Positions 16,560-25,385 of a stretch of 64,000 nucleotides of DNA are shown here, in pieces. Every line of letters starts with the position of its first letter. The first letter of the stretch is position 1. Source of the DNA: Bradyrhizobium sp. cir1 (lineage in GTDB: Bacteria; Pseudomonadota; Alphaproteobacteria; Rhizobiales; Xanthobacteraceae); the NCBI RefSeq assembly GCF_014198245.1, contig NZ_JACIHE010000003.1:372001-436000 (forward strand), read 5' to 3'. The notes below the pieces were generated by a model. It saw nothing but the letters and a program-made list of their open reading frames with translations, ran no database searches and was not told the origin of the DNA. The position numbers were made by a program, and so were the translations under genes.

Positions 16560-17378
16560 TTAGTTGGTCAGCCGCCGCGACAGGCCGGTGACGCGCTCCA
16601 TCACTGCGACCAGCGCGACGGTGGCGATGATCAGCACGCCAGACAGGGCGGCGATGGTGACGTCGAGCTTGCCTTCGAGGTCCTGCCACATCCGGATCGG
16701 CAGCATGTCGGTGGCGGCATCGCGCAGGAACAGCGAGACCGGCACGTTGTCGAAGGACGACATGAAGGCGATGAAGGCGCCCGCGATGATGCCAGGCCGG
16801 ATCAGCGGCAGCACGATGCGGCGGAACGTGTAAAGGCGGCTCGCGCCCAGCACCGCCGAGCTTTCGAGCAGGGTCGGCTCGAGCTGGGCGAGCGCGGCGA
16901 CCGTGTTGCGCACGACATAGGGCACGCAGACCACGGTGTGACCGATCACCAGCGTCAGCGGCGACACCGGCAGGCCGACCAGCGAGAACAGCATCAGCGC
17001 GGCCAGACCAAAAGCCAGTGCCGGCAGCACCAGCGGCGACATGAAGAGGGAATCGAGCAGCCGCGCCGACAGAGTCCGCGACCGCGAGATCGCGAGCGCC
17101 GCGGCGACGCCGAGGGCGACGGACAGGCCTGTCGCCCACAGGGCCACGATCAGGCTGTTCTTGGCCGCGAAGTGCAGCTGCCAGGCATTCCACAGCTCGG
17201 CGTACCAGCGCAACGAATAACCGGGCGGCGGGAAGCGCAGCGAGAAGCCGCTGGTGAAAGAGACGATCAGCACCACGAGCGACGGCGCGATGATGATCAC
17301 AAGCGCGATCACCGCGATCACGGTCATGACGAGCTCGAAACTGATCGCCTCAAGAGTGCGCTTGCGGCCGCTCATCAT
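16560..17378 (-). CDS. ABC transporter permease, PotC-like (spermidine/putrescine-type family)
   Basis: The 272-residue inner-membrane protein has about six helices and the binding-protein-dependent permease signature near residues 165-190 (LESSAVLGASRLYTFRRIVLPLIRPG). Its N terminus and order follow the PotC type. The start ATG 17378 overlaps the stop of the PotB-like gene (ATGA). With the next three genes it forms a complete leftward importer operon. The PotD-like partner does not allow the ligand to be named; polyamine-type systems of this class also import opines, thiamine-like or carboxylate solutes. Confidence 0.88.
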   Translation of the reverse strand: MMSGRKRTLEAISFELVMTVIAVIALVIIIAPSLVVLIVSFTSGFSLRFPPPGYSLRWYAELWNAWQLHFAAKNSLIVALWATGLSVALGVAAALAISRSRTLSARLLDSLFMSPLVLPALAFGLAALMLFSLVGLPVSPLTLVIGHTVVCVPYVVRNTVAALAQLEPTLLESSAVLGASRLYTFRRIVLPLIRPGIIAGAFIAFMSSFDNVPVSLFLRDAATDMLPIRMWQDLEGKLDVTIAALSGVLIIATVALVAVMERVTGLSRRLTN

Positions 17379-18238
17379 GCGCCTCCATAACCGCGCGACA
17401 TGCGGCCGAGCGTGGTGAAGACCGAGACGACCGCGAGCACGGCGAGCAGGAAGATGATCGAGATCGCGGATGCAAACGGCCAGTTCTGCAGCGTCGAGGC
17501 CTGCTGATAGAGATACATCGGCATGAACAGCATCTGGCCACCGCCGATCAGCGACTGGGTGATGAAGGCGGTGATTGCCGCGGCATAGGTCAGCGTGCAG
17601 CCGGCGATGACGCCGGGCAGCGACAGCGGCAGCACGATCCGGAAGAAGGTGCGCCAGCTCCCGGCGCCGAGCGAGCAGGAGGCATCGTCGAAATTGGGAT
17701 CGATGCGGCCGAGCGCGGTGATCAGCGGCAGCGTCATCAAGGGCATCTGCACCTGCGCCAGCGCGATGACCACGCCGAACTGGGTGTAGAGCAGTTTTAA
17801 GGGCGTATCGATGACCCCGAGGGATTGCAGCGTCGCGTTGATGATGCCCTGACGCCCGAGGATGACGATCCAGGCGAAGGTGCGGACGACCACGCTGGTC
17901 AAAAGCGGCAGCAGTACGATCAGGATGATGATGGTCTGAAGCTTTGGTCCGACCCGCTGATACAGCCAGGCGATGGGAAAGCCGAGCACGAGGCAGACGG
18001 CCGTCACCTCGGCGCCCAGCAGCAGCGTCGAGCCGAGCACGCCCAGGCTGAAGGGATCGGTGAGGAAGTGCAGGTACTGGCCGAGCCCCCAATGGAGCCC
18101 GGCCGTGTCGTTGTGCAGGGAGAGCCAGAGCAGTTGCAGCAGCGGCGCGACGAAGAAGAGCAGGAAGAACAGCGCCAGCGGCGCTGCCAATCCCATTCCG
18201 TAGGACGTCACGTCCCGTGATGCCGGTGCTGCGCCCAT
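17375..18238 (-). CDS. ABC transporter permease, PotB-like
   Basis: The 287-residue protein has six predicted helices, and a typical permease loop near residues 195-215 (DDASCSLGAGSWRTFFRIVLPLSLPG). A long periplasmic segment after the first helix (WLSLHNDTAGLHWGLGQYLHFLTDP) is usual for PotB relatives. It pairs with the PotC-like permease, whose gene overlaps its stop codon by 4 bp, and it lies 3 bp downstream of the binding-protein gene. The ATPase is two genes upstream in the same operon. Confidence 0.88.
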   Translation of the reverse strand: MGAAPASRDVTSYGMGLAAPLALFFLLFFVAPLLQLLWLSLHNDTAGLHWGLGQYLHFLTDPFSLGVLGSTLLLGAEVTAVCLVLGFPIAWLYQRVGPKLQTIIILIVLLPLLTSVVVRTFAWIVILGRQGIINATLQSLGVIDTPLKLLYTQFGVVIALAQVQMPLMTLPLITALGRIDPNFDDASCSLGAGSWRTFFRIVLPLSLPGVIAGCTLTYAAAITAFITQSLIGGGQMLFMPMYLYQQASTLQNWPFASAISIIFLLAVLAVVSVFTTLGRMSRGYGGA

Positions 18239-18241
18239 GGT

Positions 18242-19288
18242 TTAAATCTTGATCTCGCGGTTGAAGCGCTCGATCCAGGCCGAGCGCTGCTCGTTGATCT
18301 TCTTCCAGTCCTGGAACACGAACTTCTTCTTCAGCTCGGCGGTGTCCCTGGCCAGCACGCGCGCGATCTCGCCGCCCATCGTCACCTTGGAATTGGTCGG
18401 CACGATCAGGTAGGGCGGGTTCATCAGCGTGGTCTGCACCTCCGGCGTCAATGCCGCCTCGATCAGCTTGAAGGCAAGCTCGCGGTTCGGCGAATTCTTG
18501 ACGATGTGGATCGTGGTCTTGAAGGCGATGGCGCCTTCCTTCGGCGCCACGAACTCGACCGGGACGCCGCGCGCCTTCAGGATCTGGATGGCGTTGAAAT
18601 TGCCGGGCGAGATGTCGATCTGGCCCTGCTGGAACAGGGTGGCGAGCGCGCCGGGATTGGCGGCGACCGCCGCGAGATTGGGCTTGAGCTCCTCCAGCGC
18701 CTTGAAGCCGGGATCGACATTGGCCTCGGAGCCGCCGCGCATCTTGGCGATCTCGACCAGCCAGCCGGTGCCGAGCGTCGAATTGAGATTGGTGATGCCG
18801 ACGCGGCCCTTGAACTCCGGCTTCCACAGATCGGCCCACGAGGTCGGCGGCGTCTTGACGGCTTCCGGATTGTAGGTGAGGCCGACGACCTGGAAGAACG
18901 GGGCGGGGCCCATCGGCTCCTGCGCCTCGGCGATCAGGTCCTTGTAATAGGTGCTCTTCTCGACCGGATAAGGCTCGACCAGATCCTGGCCGATGGCGAG
19001 GAGGGCAGGGCCGGGATCGTGCAGCATGACGTCGATCGGCGGATTGGCCTTGGCGGCGTTGACCTTCGCGATCTGGTCGACCGAAAGCATGGGATCGAGC
19101 ACAATCGCGGCATCCGCATTGGCTTTCCGGAATGCGGGCACCAGCACGGCCTTGTGGGCTTCCTCCCAGCTACCGGTGAAGGTTGCAAACACCAGCGGGC
19201 GGGCCTGGGCGTAGCTCAGGCCTGGAAACGCCTTCATGGCCCCGAGTGTGAGCGCCGTGGTCAGCAGGCTTCTGCGGTTCATCATCAT
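18242..19288 (-). CDS. Periplasmic binding protein, PotD-like
   Basis: The 348-residue protein has a signal peptide with a likely cut after SYAQA near residue 28. The mature sequence follows the bacterial extracellular solute-binding fold used by PotD/AfuA-type systems: FATFTGSWEEAHKAVLVPAF, VMLHDPGPALLAIGQ, VVGLTYNPEAVKTPPTSWAD, and GRVGITNLNSTLG. The ligand is unknown. GGGGAG lies 6 bp before ATG 19288. It is the second gene of the leftward operon, 24 bp after the ATPase. Confidence 0.87.
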   Translation of the reverse strand: MMMNRRSLLTTALTLGAMKAFPGLSYAQARPLVFATFTGSWEEAHKAVLVPAFRKANADAAIVLDPMLSVDQIAKVNAAKANPPIDVMLHDPGPALLAIGQDLVEPYPVEKSTYYKDLIAEAQEPMGPAPFFQVVGLTYNPEAVKTPPTSWADLWKPEFKGRVGITNLNSTLGTGWLVEIAKMRGGSEANVDPGFKALEELKPNLAAVAANPGALATLFQQGQIDISPGNFNAIQILKARGVPVEFVAPKEGAIAFKTTIHIVKNSPNRELAFKLIEAALTPEVQTTLMNPPYLIVPTNSKVTMGGEIARVLARDTAELKKKFVFQDWKKINEQRSAWIERFNREIKI

Positions 19289-19312
19289 GTCGTACTCCCC
19301 TCTGGACTGGAT

Positions 19313-20407
19313 CTAAAGCGTTGCGGGAAAGGCGTTGGCGAGCGATGGGGCGAGCGGCGCGAGGCGCACCGCAGCGCCGTTCTCCAGCGCGCGCGTCTCG
19401 CCGATGCGCGCCTGCGAGACCTTGACGCCGGAGCCATCGGCCGTGGTGACCTCGTGCACGACGGTGGCGCCCAGCGGCAGCGACATGCCGACGACGCCGG
19501 CAAAGCCGGTTTCGTCGCCGACGAATTGCAGATGCTCGGGGCGGATGCAGACGGTGACGCGGCCGCCTTCGCTGAGGGCGCCGCCCACCGGACGTGCGAT
19601 GATCTCCGCGCCCGCATCGAGGCGCACCTTGGCTGCCGTGCGATCCGCCGAGACCACGACACCGGGCATGCGGTTGGTGGAGCCGACGAAGGTGTTGACG
19701 AACAGCGTCTGCGGGCGGTCGTAGACGTCCGATGGCGAGCCGAACTGCTCGAGCTTGCCATGGCTCAGCACGGCGACTCGATCGGCCATCGACAGCGCTT
19801 CTTCCTGGTCGTGCGTCACGATCAGCGTGGTGATGCCGGAGACGCGCTGCAGCCGCTTGACCTCGATCTGCATGTCCAAGCGCAAATTCTTGTCGAGCGC
19901 GGCGAAGGGTTCGTCGAGCAGCAGGATCGACGGCTTGATAGCCAGCGCGCGGGCCAGCGCAACGCGCTGCTGCTGGCCGCCGGAGAGCTGGCGCGGCAGC
20001 CGCTCGGCCATGGTCGGAAGCTGCACCAGCTCCAGCAGGCGCTGCGCCTCGCGCTGGCGCGCGGCCTTGTCGATGCCGCGGGCGGCGAGGCCGTAGGCGA
20101 CGTTTTCGCTGATGCTGAGATGGGGAAACAGCGCGTAGTTCTGGAACACGATGCCGACCGCGCGTTTGTTCGGCGGCAACGCATCGACGATGTCGTCGCC
20201 GATGATGATCCGCCCCTGCGTCTGCGCGATGAAGCCCGCGATGATGCGCAAGAGCGTTGTCTTGCCGCAGCCGGACGGGCCGAGCAGGGCGATGATCTCG
20301 CCGCCCTTGACGTCGAGATTGATGTTCTCGACCGCGAGCGCGCCACTTGGATACCGGTGGGTGACCGCGTCGACGACGAGCGATCGGCCGTTTGGCGCAT
20401 CAGCCAT
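19313..20407 (-). CDS. ABC transporter ATP-binding protein, PotA-like
   Basis: The 364-residue protein has Walker A LLGPSGCGKTT, signature [14 protein letters not shown], Walker B ILLLDEPFAALD and switch His in IVTHDQEEAL. A C-terminal TOBE domain (from about residue 270: TVCIRPEHLQF) is typical of PotA/FbpC-type ATPases. ATG 20407 is preceded by GGGAGG at about 8 bp and is preferred over longer in-frame starts. It heads the leftward PotABCD-type operon and is divergent from the amidase gene across 88 bp, so both may share control. Confidence 0.9.
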   Translation of the reverse strand: MADAPNGRSLVVDAVTHRYPSGALAVENINLDVKGGEIIALLGPSGCGKTTLLRIIAGFIAQTQGRIIIGDDIVDALPPNKRAVGIVFQNYALFPHLSISENVAYGLAARGIDKAARQREAQRLLELVQLPTMAERLPRQLSGGQQQRVALARALAIKPSILLLDEPFAALDKNLRLDMQIEVKRLQRVSGITTLIVTHDQEEALSMADRVAVLSHGKLEQFGSPSDVYDRPQTLFVNTFVGSTNRMPGVVVSADRTAAKVRLDAGAEIIARPVGGALSEGGRVTVCIRPEHLQFVGDETGFAGVVGMSLPLGATVVHEVTTADGSGVKVSQARIGETRALENGAAVRLAPLAPSLANAFPATL

Positions 20408-20495
20408 GGTGTTGCCTCCCGTTGCCCCAGAGGAGAAAGCAAGTCTCGTGCCCGCGCCTGTCGCTTTTCGGCGAGCGTTTTGGCATGGTGGTCCG

Positions 20496-21884
20496 ATGAC
20501 ATCGGATCGATCGATATGCGACCTCACGGCTATGGAGCTTGCGCGCGTCATTGCGAGGGGCGAGCTGTCCTCTCGTGACGCCGTCGAAGCGCATCTCGCG
20601 CGGATTGCAGACCACGACACCCGATTGGCGGCGTTCGTGACGGTCGATGCGGACGGCGCCCGCCGCGCCGCGCAGATCTGCGACGCGGCACCTGCGCCGA
20701 TCGGCCCGCTGCACGGCGTGCCCGTAGGGATCAAGGACCTCACCGACACTGCGGGACTTACGACGACTTACGGATCGGTGCTGTTCCGCGATCACGTCCC
20801 GGCCGAGGATGATCTCGTGGTGGCGCGACTGCGGCGCGCCGGCGCGATCATTCTCGGCAAGACCAACACGCCGGAGTTCGGCTTCGGCGCTGTCTGCAGC
20901 AACAGATTGTGCGGGCCGACGCGCAATCCGTTCGATCCCGCGCTGACCTCCGGCGGATCGTCCGGCGGCTCCGCTGTCGCGGTCGCGGCCGGCATGGTGC
21001 CGCTGGCGCACGGCACCGATTTCGGCGGCTCGGTGCGCACGCCCGCCAGCTTCTGCGATGTCGCGTCCATCCGGCCGACGCCCGGTCGCATTCCATCGCC
21101 GCGCCGGCCGCTCGGCTGGGACATGCTGGCCACCCATGGCTTCCTCGCGCGCAGTGTCGACGATCTCGAGCTTGCGCTGTCGGTCTGTGCCGGTGGCGAT
21201 GCGAATGATCCGCTCTCGCTCGGCGGCGCCGGTGATGATCGCCCCATCGCCGGCCGTCCCCGGATTGCCGTCACGCCCGATTTCGGTGTGTCGCCGGTCG
21301 CGCGCGAGGTTCGTGCGCGCTTCGCCGGGACTTGCGAGGCGCTCGCGCGCGTTGCCGATGTCGTATCGTCCTCGCCCGATTGTGGCGGGGCGATCGAGAC
21401 TTTCCGCACCCTGCGCGCCGCGCACATCGCGAGCAGCTATGGCGAGTTGCTGAGGACGCGCTGCGCCGAGCTTACGCCGACGGTGGTCTGGAACATCGAG
21501 GCCGGTGCAAACCTGTCCGCGCAGGACTACCTCGACGCCGAGCGGCGCCGCACCGCCATCTATCGCAGCTTTCGCGAGCTGTTCACCGGTGCCGATTTCC
21601 TGGTCGCACCGGCCGCGTCCGTCTTCCCCTGGCCGAATGAGATCAGCGACGTCACCGCCATCGATGGGGCCGCGCTGGAGACGCCGATCGACTATCTCGC
21701 CGTCACTTTCATCGTGTCGCTGGTCGGTTTCCCGGTTCTGACTTTGCCGGTGCCGCGCGGGGAGAAAGAGCTGCCCTTCGGCATCCAGATCATCGCGCCG
21801 CCGGAGTGCGAATCCCGCTTGTTTGCCTTCGGCCATATCCTCGAGAACGAACTTGGGTTTTCGCATCGCCGGCCGCCTCTCTGA
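20496..21884 (+). CDS. Amidase (amidase-signature family)
   Basis: The 462-residue protein is a complete amidase-signature enzyme. The triad is visible: Lys in VPVGIKDLTD, cis-Ser in LTSGGSSGGSAVAVAAG, nucleophile Ser in HGTDFGGSVRTPA. The N-terminal helix ELARVIARGELSSRDAVEAH is intact, unlike the frameshifted amidase at 13.4-14.8 kb. Specificity cannot be read from sequence; relatives cleave carboxamides, carbamoyl compounds or aryl amides. It is divergent from the PotA-like gene, so it may act on the solute imported by that operon (inference). Confidence 0.87.
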   Translation: MTSDRSICDLTAMELARVIARGELSSRDAVEAHLARIADHDTRLAAFVTVDADGARRAAQICDAAPAPIGPLHGVPVGIKDLTDTAGLTTTYGSVLFRDHVPAEDDLVVARLRRAGAIILGKTNTPEFGFGAVCSNRLCGPTRNPFDPALTSGGSSGGSAVAVAAGMVPLAHGTDFGGSVRTPASFCDVASIRPTPGRIPSPRRPLGWDMLATHGFLARSVDDLELALSVCAGGDANDPLSLGGAGDDRPIAGRPRIAVTPDFGVSPVAREVRARFAGTCEALARVADVVSSSPDCGGAIETFRTLRAAHIASSYGELLRTRCAELTPTVVWNIEAGANLSAQDYLDAERRRTAIYRSFRELFTGADFLVAPAASVFPWPNEISDVTAIDGAALETPIDYLAVTFIVSLVGFPVLTLPVPRGEKELPFGIQIIAPPECESRLFAFGHILENELGFSHRRPPL

Positions 21885-22634
21885 TCAGCTGTCGCGATGC
21901 TCGAGCCGGGCGGCGAGCGCGTCGGCAAGGCCGATGGTCGGCTTGGCGGCGGGCCGGCGATACGTTCCCGCCGCTGCCTTGCGCAGGTGCAGCGCATGCA
22001 GCGCCTCGGCTTGCTTCACCGAGGCGATGACCTGGTCGACCACGGGGACGGGGATCCGGTCCGCGACGCGCTCGGCAAGGCCCGAGAGCGGGGCGCCGGC
22101 GAAGATCAGTACATCGGCCTCATCCTCGACGATGGCGCGCTGGGCGAGCTCGACCAGCACGTCTTCCTTCTCGGTGCCGACTTCGGAGATTGCCTGAAAC
22201 GGCGTATCGAGCATGCGGATGCCGGCGCAGCGCTCCCACAGCCCGTGGGCGCGGACGCACTCCTCGTACCAGGGCCCCAGCGCCTGGGCGAAGGTGACGA
22301 TGGCAAAGCGGCGTCCGGCCATGCAGGCGGTCAGCATCGCGGCTTCCGCCATGCCGACCACGGGAATGTCGAAGGTCTCGCGCGCGGCGAACAGGCCGGG
22401 ATCGCCGAAGGCCGCGATGATCGCGGCGTCGACCTTCTTGTGCTGCTCGGCCAGCATTTCCAGCGCAATGGCGCCGCCGATCTGCGCCTCGGTGCGCGTT
22501 GCGATATAGGGTACGCCGCGGGTCGCGGTGCAGGGAATCAGCTCGGTGCCTGACGAGGCCGCGCGCTGCCCGACACCCAGCATCAGCTGCGTGACCTCTT
22601 TGCTGGTGTTCGGGTTGAGCAGCAGCAGCTTCAT
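21885..22634 (-). CDS. Asp/Glu/hydantoin racemase family protein lacking both catalytic cysteines
   Basis: The 249-residue protein fits the HyuE/Asp-Glu racemase fold: start MKLLLLNPNTSKEVT, then IIAAFGDPGLFAARE, GMAEAAMLTAC and VADRIPVPVVDQVI. In active racemases of this family one Cys sits in the IACFGDPG-type motif and one in a GCAGM-type motif. Here these positions read Ala75 and Gly180 (FAGAPLSG). Two-base racemisation is therefore unlikely, and it may do a different reaction or act as a binding protein. Its start lies 2 bp after the stop of the GntR gene, so the two form an operon. Confidence 0.72.
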   Translation of the reverse strand: MKLLLLNPNTSKEVTQLMLGVGQRAASSGTELIPCTATRGVPYIATRTEAQIGGAIALEMLAEQHKKVDAAIIAAFGDPGLFAARETFDIPVVGMAEAAMLTACMAGRRFAIVTFAQALGPWYEECVRAHGLWERCAGIRMLDTPFQAISEVGTEKEDVLVELAQRAIVEDEADVLIFAGAPLSGLAERVADRIPVPVVDQVIASVKQAEALHALHLRKAAAGTYRRPAAKPTIGLADALAARLEHRDS

Positions 22635-22636
22635 GA

Positions 22637-23293
22637 TTACGCCGCCGTCCGCTTGGCTTGGGAGGTCGCGAGGACTTCGAGCAGCGCGGTGCCGGTGCGC
22701 GCGACGTGGGCGCCGAGCAGGCGGCCGGCGGCTTCGCCGTCGCGCGCCTCGAGGGCGGCGAGGATGTCGGCGTGCTCGTCGACCGAATTGCTCCAGCGCC
22801 TGTTAGCGCCGAGCGCCAGATAACGCGCGCGTTCGGCACGGGAGATCAGCGTCTCGTGCGCTTCGCGCAGCGGCGTGTTGCGGGCCATGCGGACGATGGT
22901 GTTGTGGATCTCGCCGTTGATGGCGAAATAGTCGTCGAGCTTGCCGCTGCGGTGGTGACCCTCCATGCGGGTCTGAAGCGTGCGCAGGCGGGCGAGATCG
23001 CGCTCGGTGGCGCGCTCCGCGGCGAGCTCGGCGGCGAGCCGCTCGATGCCGGCGAGCGCCTCGAACAGCTCAGAGATGCCGTCGACCGCGATATCGGCAA
23101 TGCGCGGGCTGCGATTGGGACGAAGCTCGATCAACCCCTCCGCCGCCAGCACCTTCATGGCCTCGCGCAAGGGGGTGCGCGACACGCCGAGCTCCTTCGA
23201 CAGCTTGGTCTCCTGGGTCTGCGAACCCGGCGGCAGCTCGCCCCGAATGATCATCGTCCGCATCCGCGCGGCGGCGCGCTCATGCAGGCCCAT
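22637..23293 (-). CDS. GntR family transcriptional regulator (FadR/FCD subfamily)
   Basis: The 218-residue regulator has an N-terminal winged helix (GSQTQETKLSKELGVSRTPLREAMKVLAAEGLI) and an all-helical FCD effector domain, with metal/ligand residues in YFAINGEIHNTIVRMARN and a later EHADIL. ATG 23293 is used; an in-frame GTG at 23365 would add a basic 24-residue leader common in such proteins. It is divergent from the NitT/TauT-type importer and hydantoinase operon, and the 17-bp palindrome at 23447-23463 between them is a probable operator. Confidence 0.88.
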   Translation of the reverse strand: MGLHERAAARMRTMIIRGELPPGSQTQETKLSKELGVSRTPLREAMKVLAAEGLIELRPNRSPRIADIAVDGISELFEALAGIERLAAELAAERATERDLARLRTLQTRMEGHHRSGKLDDYFAINGEIHNTIVRMARNTPLREAHETLISRAERARYLALGANRRWSNSVDEHADILAALEARDGEAAGRLLGAHVARTGTALLEVLATSQAKRTAA

Positions 23294-23446
23294 CCGCTTG
23301 AGTTTGGGCGACTTTCGCCCCTTTGGCGCTTCCGATTTTGGCTGCACGCGTGCCTCACTTCTCACGTTGATCTTAGCCGTTTCTGGCCCTTTGGCCTGCC
23401 CAAAATACCGACGTATGTCGCTGAAAACAATGGCATAGCGCGCAAA

Positions 23447-23463
23447 TTGTATGCAGCATGCAA
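23447..23463. promoter_or_regulatory. Candidate GntR operator palindrome
   Basis: TTGTATGCAGCATGCAA is a near-perfect 17-bp palindrome; its halves match at all but one pair of positions around the centre. It lies in the 252-bp space between the divergent GntR gene and the importer operon, 83 bp before the latter. FadR-subfamily GntR proteins typically bind short AT-flanked palindromes of this form. Binding is inferred, not shown. Confidence 0.5.
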
Positions 23464-23545
23464 AAACCGGATTGCGCTGCGCCGAAGGCCGGCGGATGAT
23501 CGTGTCCGACGCGCGAGATCCCGCGCCTTCGAAACGGAGTAAGCG

Positions 23546-24550
23546 ATGCGGACGAGTTTGCGACTGGGCCTCGTGGTGATGGCGGCGGTACTTGGCGGAA
23601 GCGATCTCGCATCCGCGCAAGCCGCGAAGATCAAGCTCGGCTATGCCAAATGCGCGCACTGCCTGCCGATGTCGTTGATCCCGGGCTTGGCGAAGGGCGT
23701 CGAGGTCGAAGCGACCGGCTTCAATTCGGGCAACGACGTGCTCACCGCCCTGGTGTCGAAGAGCATCGACGTCGCGCAGGTGACCTATCTCCATTACATC
23801 ACCGCGCTCGACAAAGGCTTTGACGTCGTCGCCGTCTCCGGACAGATCAATGGCGGCTCCGAATGTCTCTCCTCCGCGAAGCTGAACCTTCCCCCTGAGG
23901 ACTGGGCCACGTTCAAGACGACCGTTGCGAAGGCGAAGAGCGATGGTCAGCCGCTCAAGGTCGCGGCGTCCCGCGGCAATGCGCAGGACATCCACATGCG
24001 CGGCGCGTTCCTCAAGCAGGGCGTCGATCCCAACAAGGACATTCAGTTCATCAACATCCCCAATCCGTCCGACCATCTCGCGGCGCTCCAGCGCGGCGAG
24101 GTCGACATGATCTGCTCGGTCGAGCCGTTCGCCTCGCAGATCCGGCTCGCCGGCGCCGGCAAGCATTTTGTGCTGCCGTATGAGCAGGCTGCGGGCAACC
24201 TGACCAATTTGATCGTCACGCGGTCCGACGTGATCGCGAGCCAGCGCGCCGGCGTGCAGGGCGTCGTCAGCGCCGTGGTCGAGCTCGACAACAAGCTGAT
24301 CGCCGACAAGGCGCCGTGGATCGAGGTCATCAACAAGCTCACCGGCCTCGACAGGAATGTGGCGACCGAGGCGCTGAAGAATGCCTCGCCGGATCCTGCG
24401 ATCCATCGGTCGCAGACGCTGGCGATCGCGGCGATGATGCGCGACCTCAAATACATCTCGAAGGACGTCTCCGCAGAAGCTGGGAAGAACATGGACTATT
24501 CGTTCCTGGAGCAGGCCACGGGAAAAGCCAAGAATGACCTCGGTTACTGA
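23546..24550 (+). CDS. NitT/TauT-type ABC transporter substrate-binding protein
   Basis: The 334-residue protein has a signal peptide with a likely cut after ASAQA (residue 26). The mature domain resembles SsuA/TauA/NMT1-type binding proteins: VDVAQVTYLHYITALDKGFDV, AASRGNAQDIHMRGAFLKQG, and VDMICSVEPFASQIR. A Cys-x-x-Cys pair (KCAHC, C36 and C39) lies just after the first strand, where such proteins usually have small polar residues; it could form a disulfide or touch the ligand. It is the first gene of an operon with permease, ATPase, an AMDase-like enzyme and a hydantoinase. Confidence 0.85.
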   Translation: MRTSLRLGLVVMAAVLGGSDLASAQAAKIKLGYAKCAHCLPMSLIPGLAKGVEVEATGFNSGNDVLTALVSKSIDVAQVTYLHYITALDKGFDVVAVSGQINGGSECLSSAKLNLPPEDWATFKTTVAKAKSDGQPLKVAASRGNAQDIHMRGAFLKQGVDPNKDIQFINIPNPSDHLAALQRGEVDMICSVEPFASQIRLAGAGKHFVLPYEQAAGNLTNLIVTRSDVIASQRAGVQGVVSAVVELDNKLIADKAPWIEVINKLTGLDRNVATEALKNASPDPAIHRSQTLAIAAMMRDLKYISKDVSAEAGKNMDYSFLEQATGKAKNDLGY

Positions 24551-25385
24551 TGTCTCGCCCGCACGGCCGGCGTTTCGGCTGACGCGGGCATTCCACGGGC
24601 TCGAACGCCTCGTCGTGCCTGCGCTGCTGATCGTGGGCTGGGAGGCCTTTGCCCGCAGCGGCATGCTTCCGCCCGCGCTGCTGCCAGCGCCGAGCGCTGT
24701 GCTGCATGCGCTCGGCGACTGGGTGTTCGGTTTTGATGAGACCACACAGACCTATTCCGGCCACTGGCTGCGCGATGCGCTCGCCAGCGCGCTTCGCGTG
24801 TTCGGCGGCTTTGCGCTGGCCAGCCTGCTCGGCATCCTCGCCGGGGTCGCGATTGGCTGGTCGCGCCTGTTCGAGAAGACGCTGGAGCCGACGCTGCAGA
24901 TGCTGCGCCCGATCCCGCCGGTGTCCTGGATTCCGCTCGCGATCATCTGGTTCGGCATCGCCGACAAGCCGGCGATCTTCCTCGTTTTCCTCGGCGCCTT
25001 CTTTCCCGTGCTGATGAATAGCATTCACGGCGTCAAGACCGTGGACCACAATCTCGTGCGCGCCGGCGCGATGATGGGTGCGAACGGCCGGCAGATGCTG
25101 ACCGACATCGTGCTGCCGGCGGCGCTGCCCTCGATCTTCGCGGGGCTTCGCATCGCGGTCGGATCGGCCTGGATGCTGACGGTCACGGCCGAGATGGTCG
25201 CGGTGAAGAGCGGCCTCGGCTACGTGCTCTGGGATTCCTATTACTTCCTGCGCTACGACATCGTGCTGGCTGCGATGATCTCGATCGGGCTGCTCGGCTA
25301 TCTCTCCGACCTCGGCCTCAAGGCGATCATGGCGCGCACGCTGCGCTGGCAGCAGACAACCACCGTGCAGGGCAGGGCGGGCTGA
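24534..25385 (+). CDS. NitT/TauT-type ABC transporter permease
   Basis: The 283-residue protein has about six helices and the family's conserved loop near residues 175-200 (VDHNLVRAGAMMGANGRQML). IPPVSWIPLAIIWFGI and TVTAEMVAVKSGLGYVLWDSYYF are typical of SsuC/TauC relatives. It overlaps the end of the binding-protein gene by 17 bp and abuts the ATPase gene (TGATG), so the three are co-translated. The solute is unknown; the neighbouring hydantoinase hints at a cyclic ureide or amide. Confidence 0.9.
   Translation: MTSVTDVSPARPAFRLTRAFHGLERLVVPALLIVGWEAFARSGMLPPALLPAPSAVLHALGDWVFGFDETTQTYSGHWLRDALASALRVFGGFALASLLGILAGVAIGWSRLFEKTLEPTLQMLRPIPPVSWIPLAIIWFGIADKPAIFLVFLGAFFPVLMNSIHGVKTVDHNLVRAGAMMGANGRQMLTDIVLPAALPSIFAGLRIAVGSAWMLTVTAEMVAVKSGLGYVLWDSYYFLRYDIVLAAMISIGLLGYLSDLGLKAIMARTLRWQQTTTVQGRAG

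Noticed and set aside
16295..16560. Possible transposon end or CRISPR in the gap
   Set aside because: Only a single palindromic repeat is present; no transposase, target duplication or regularly spaced repeats are seen.
17379..18839. Minus-strand frame extending the PotC-like permease to 759 codons
   Set aside because: The extension overlaps PotB- and PotD-like genes in another frame. The permease start at 17378 has the expected ATGA overlap.
23294..24745. Minus-strand extension of the GntR gene to 702 codons
   Set aside because: The extension is antisense to the binding protein and permease genes. The winged helix begins just after ATG 23293.
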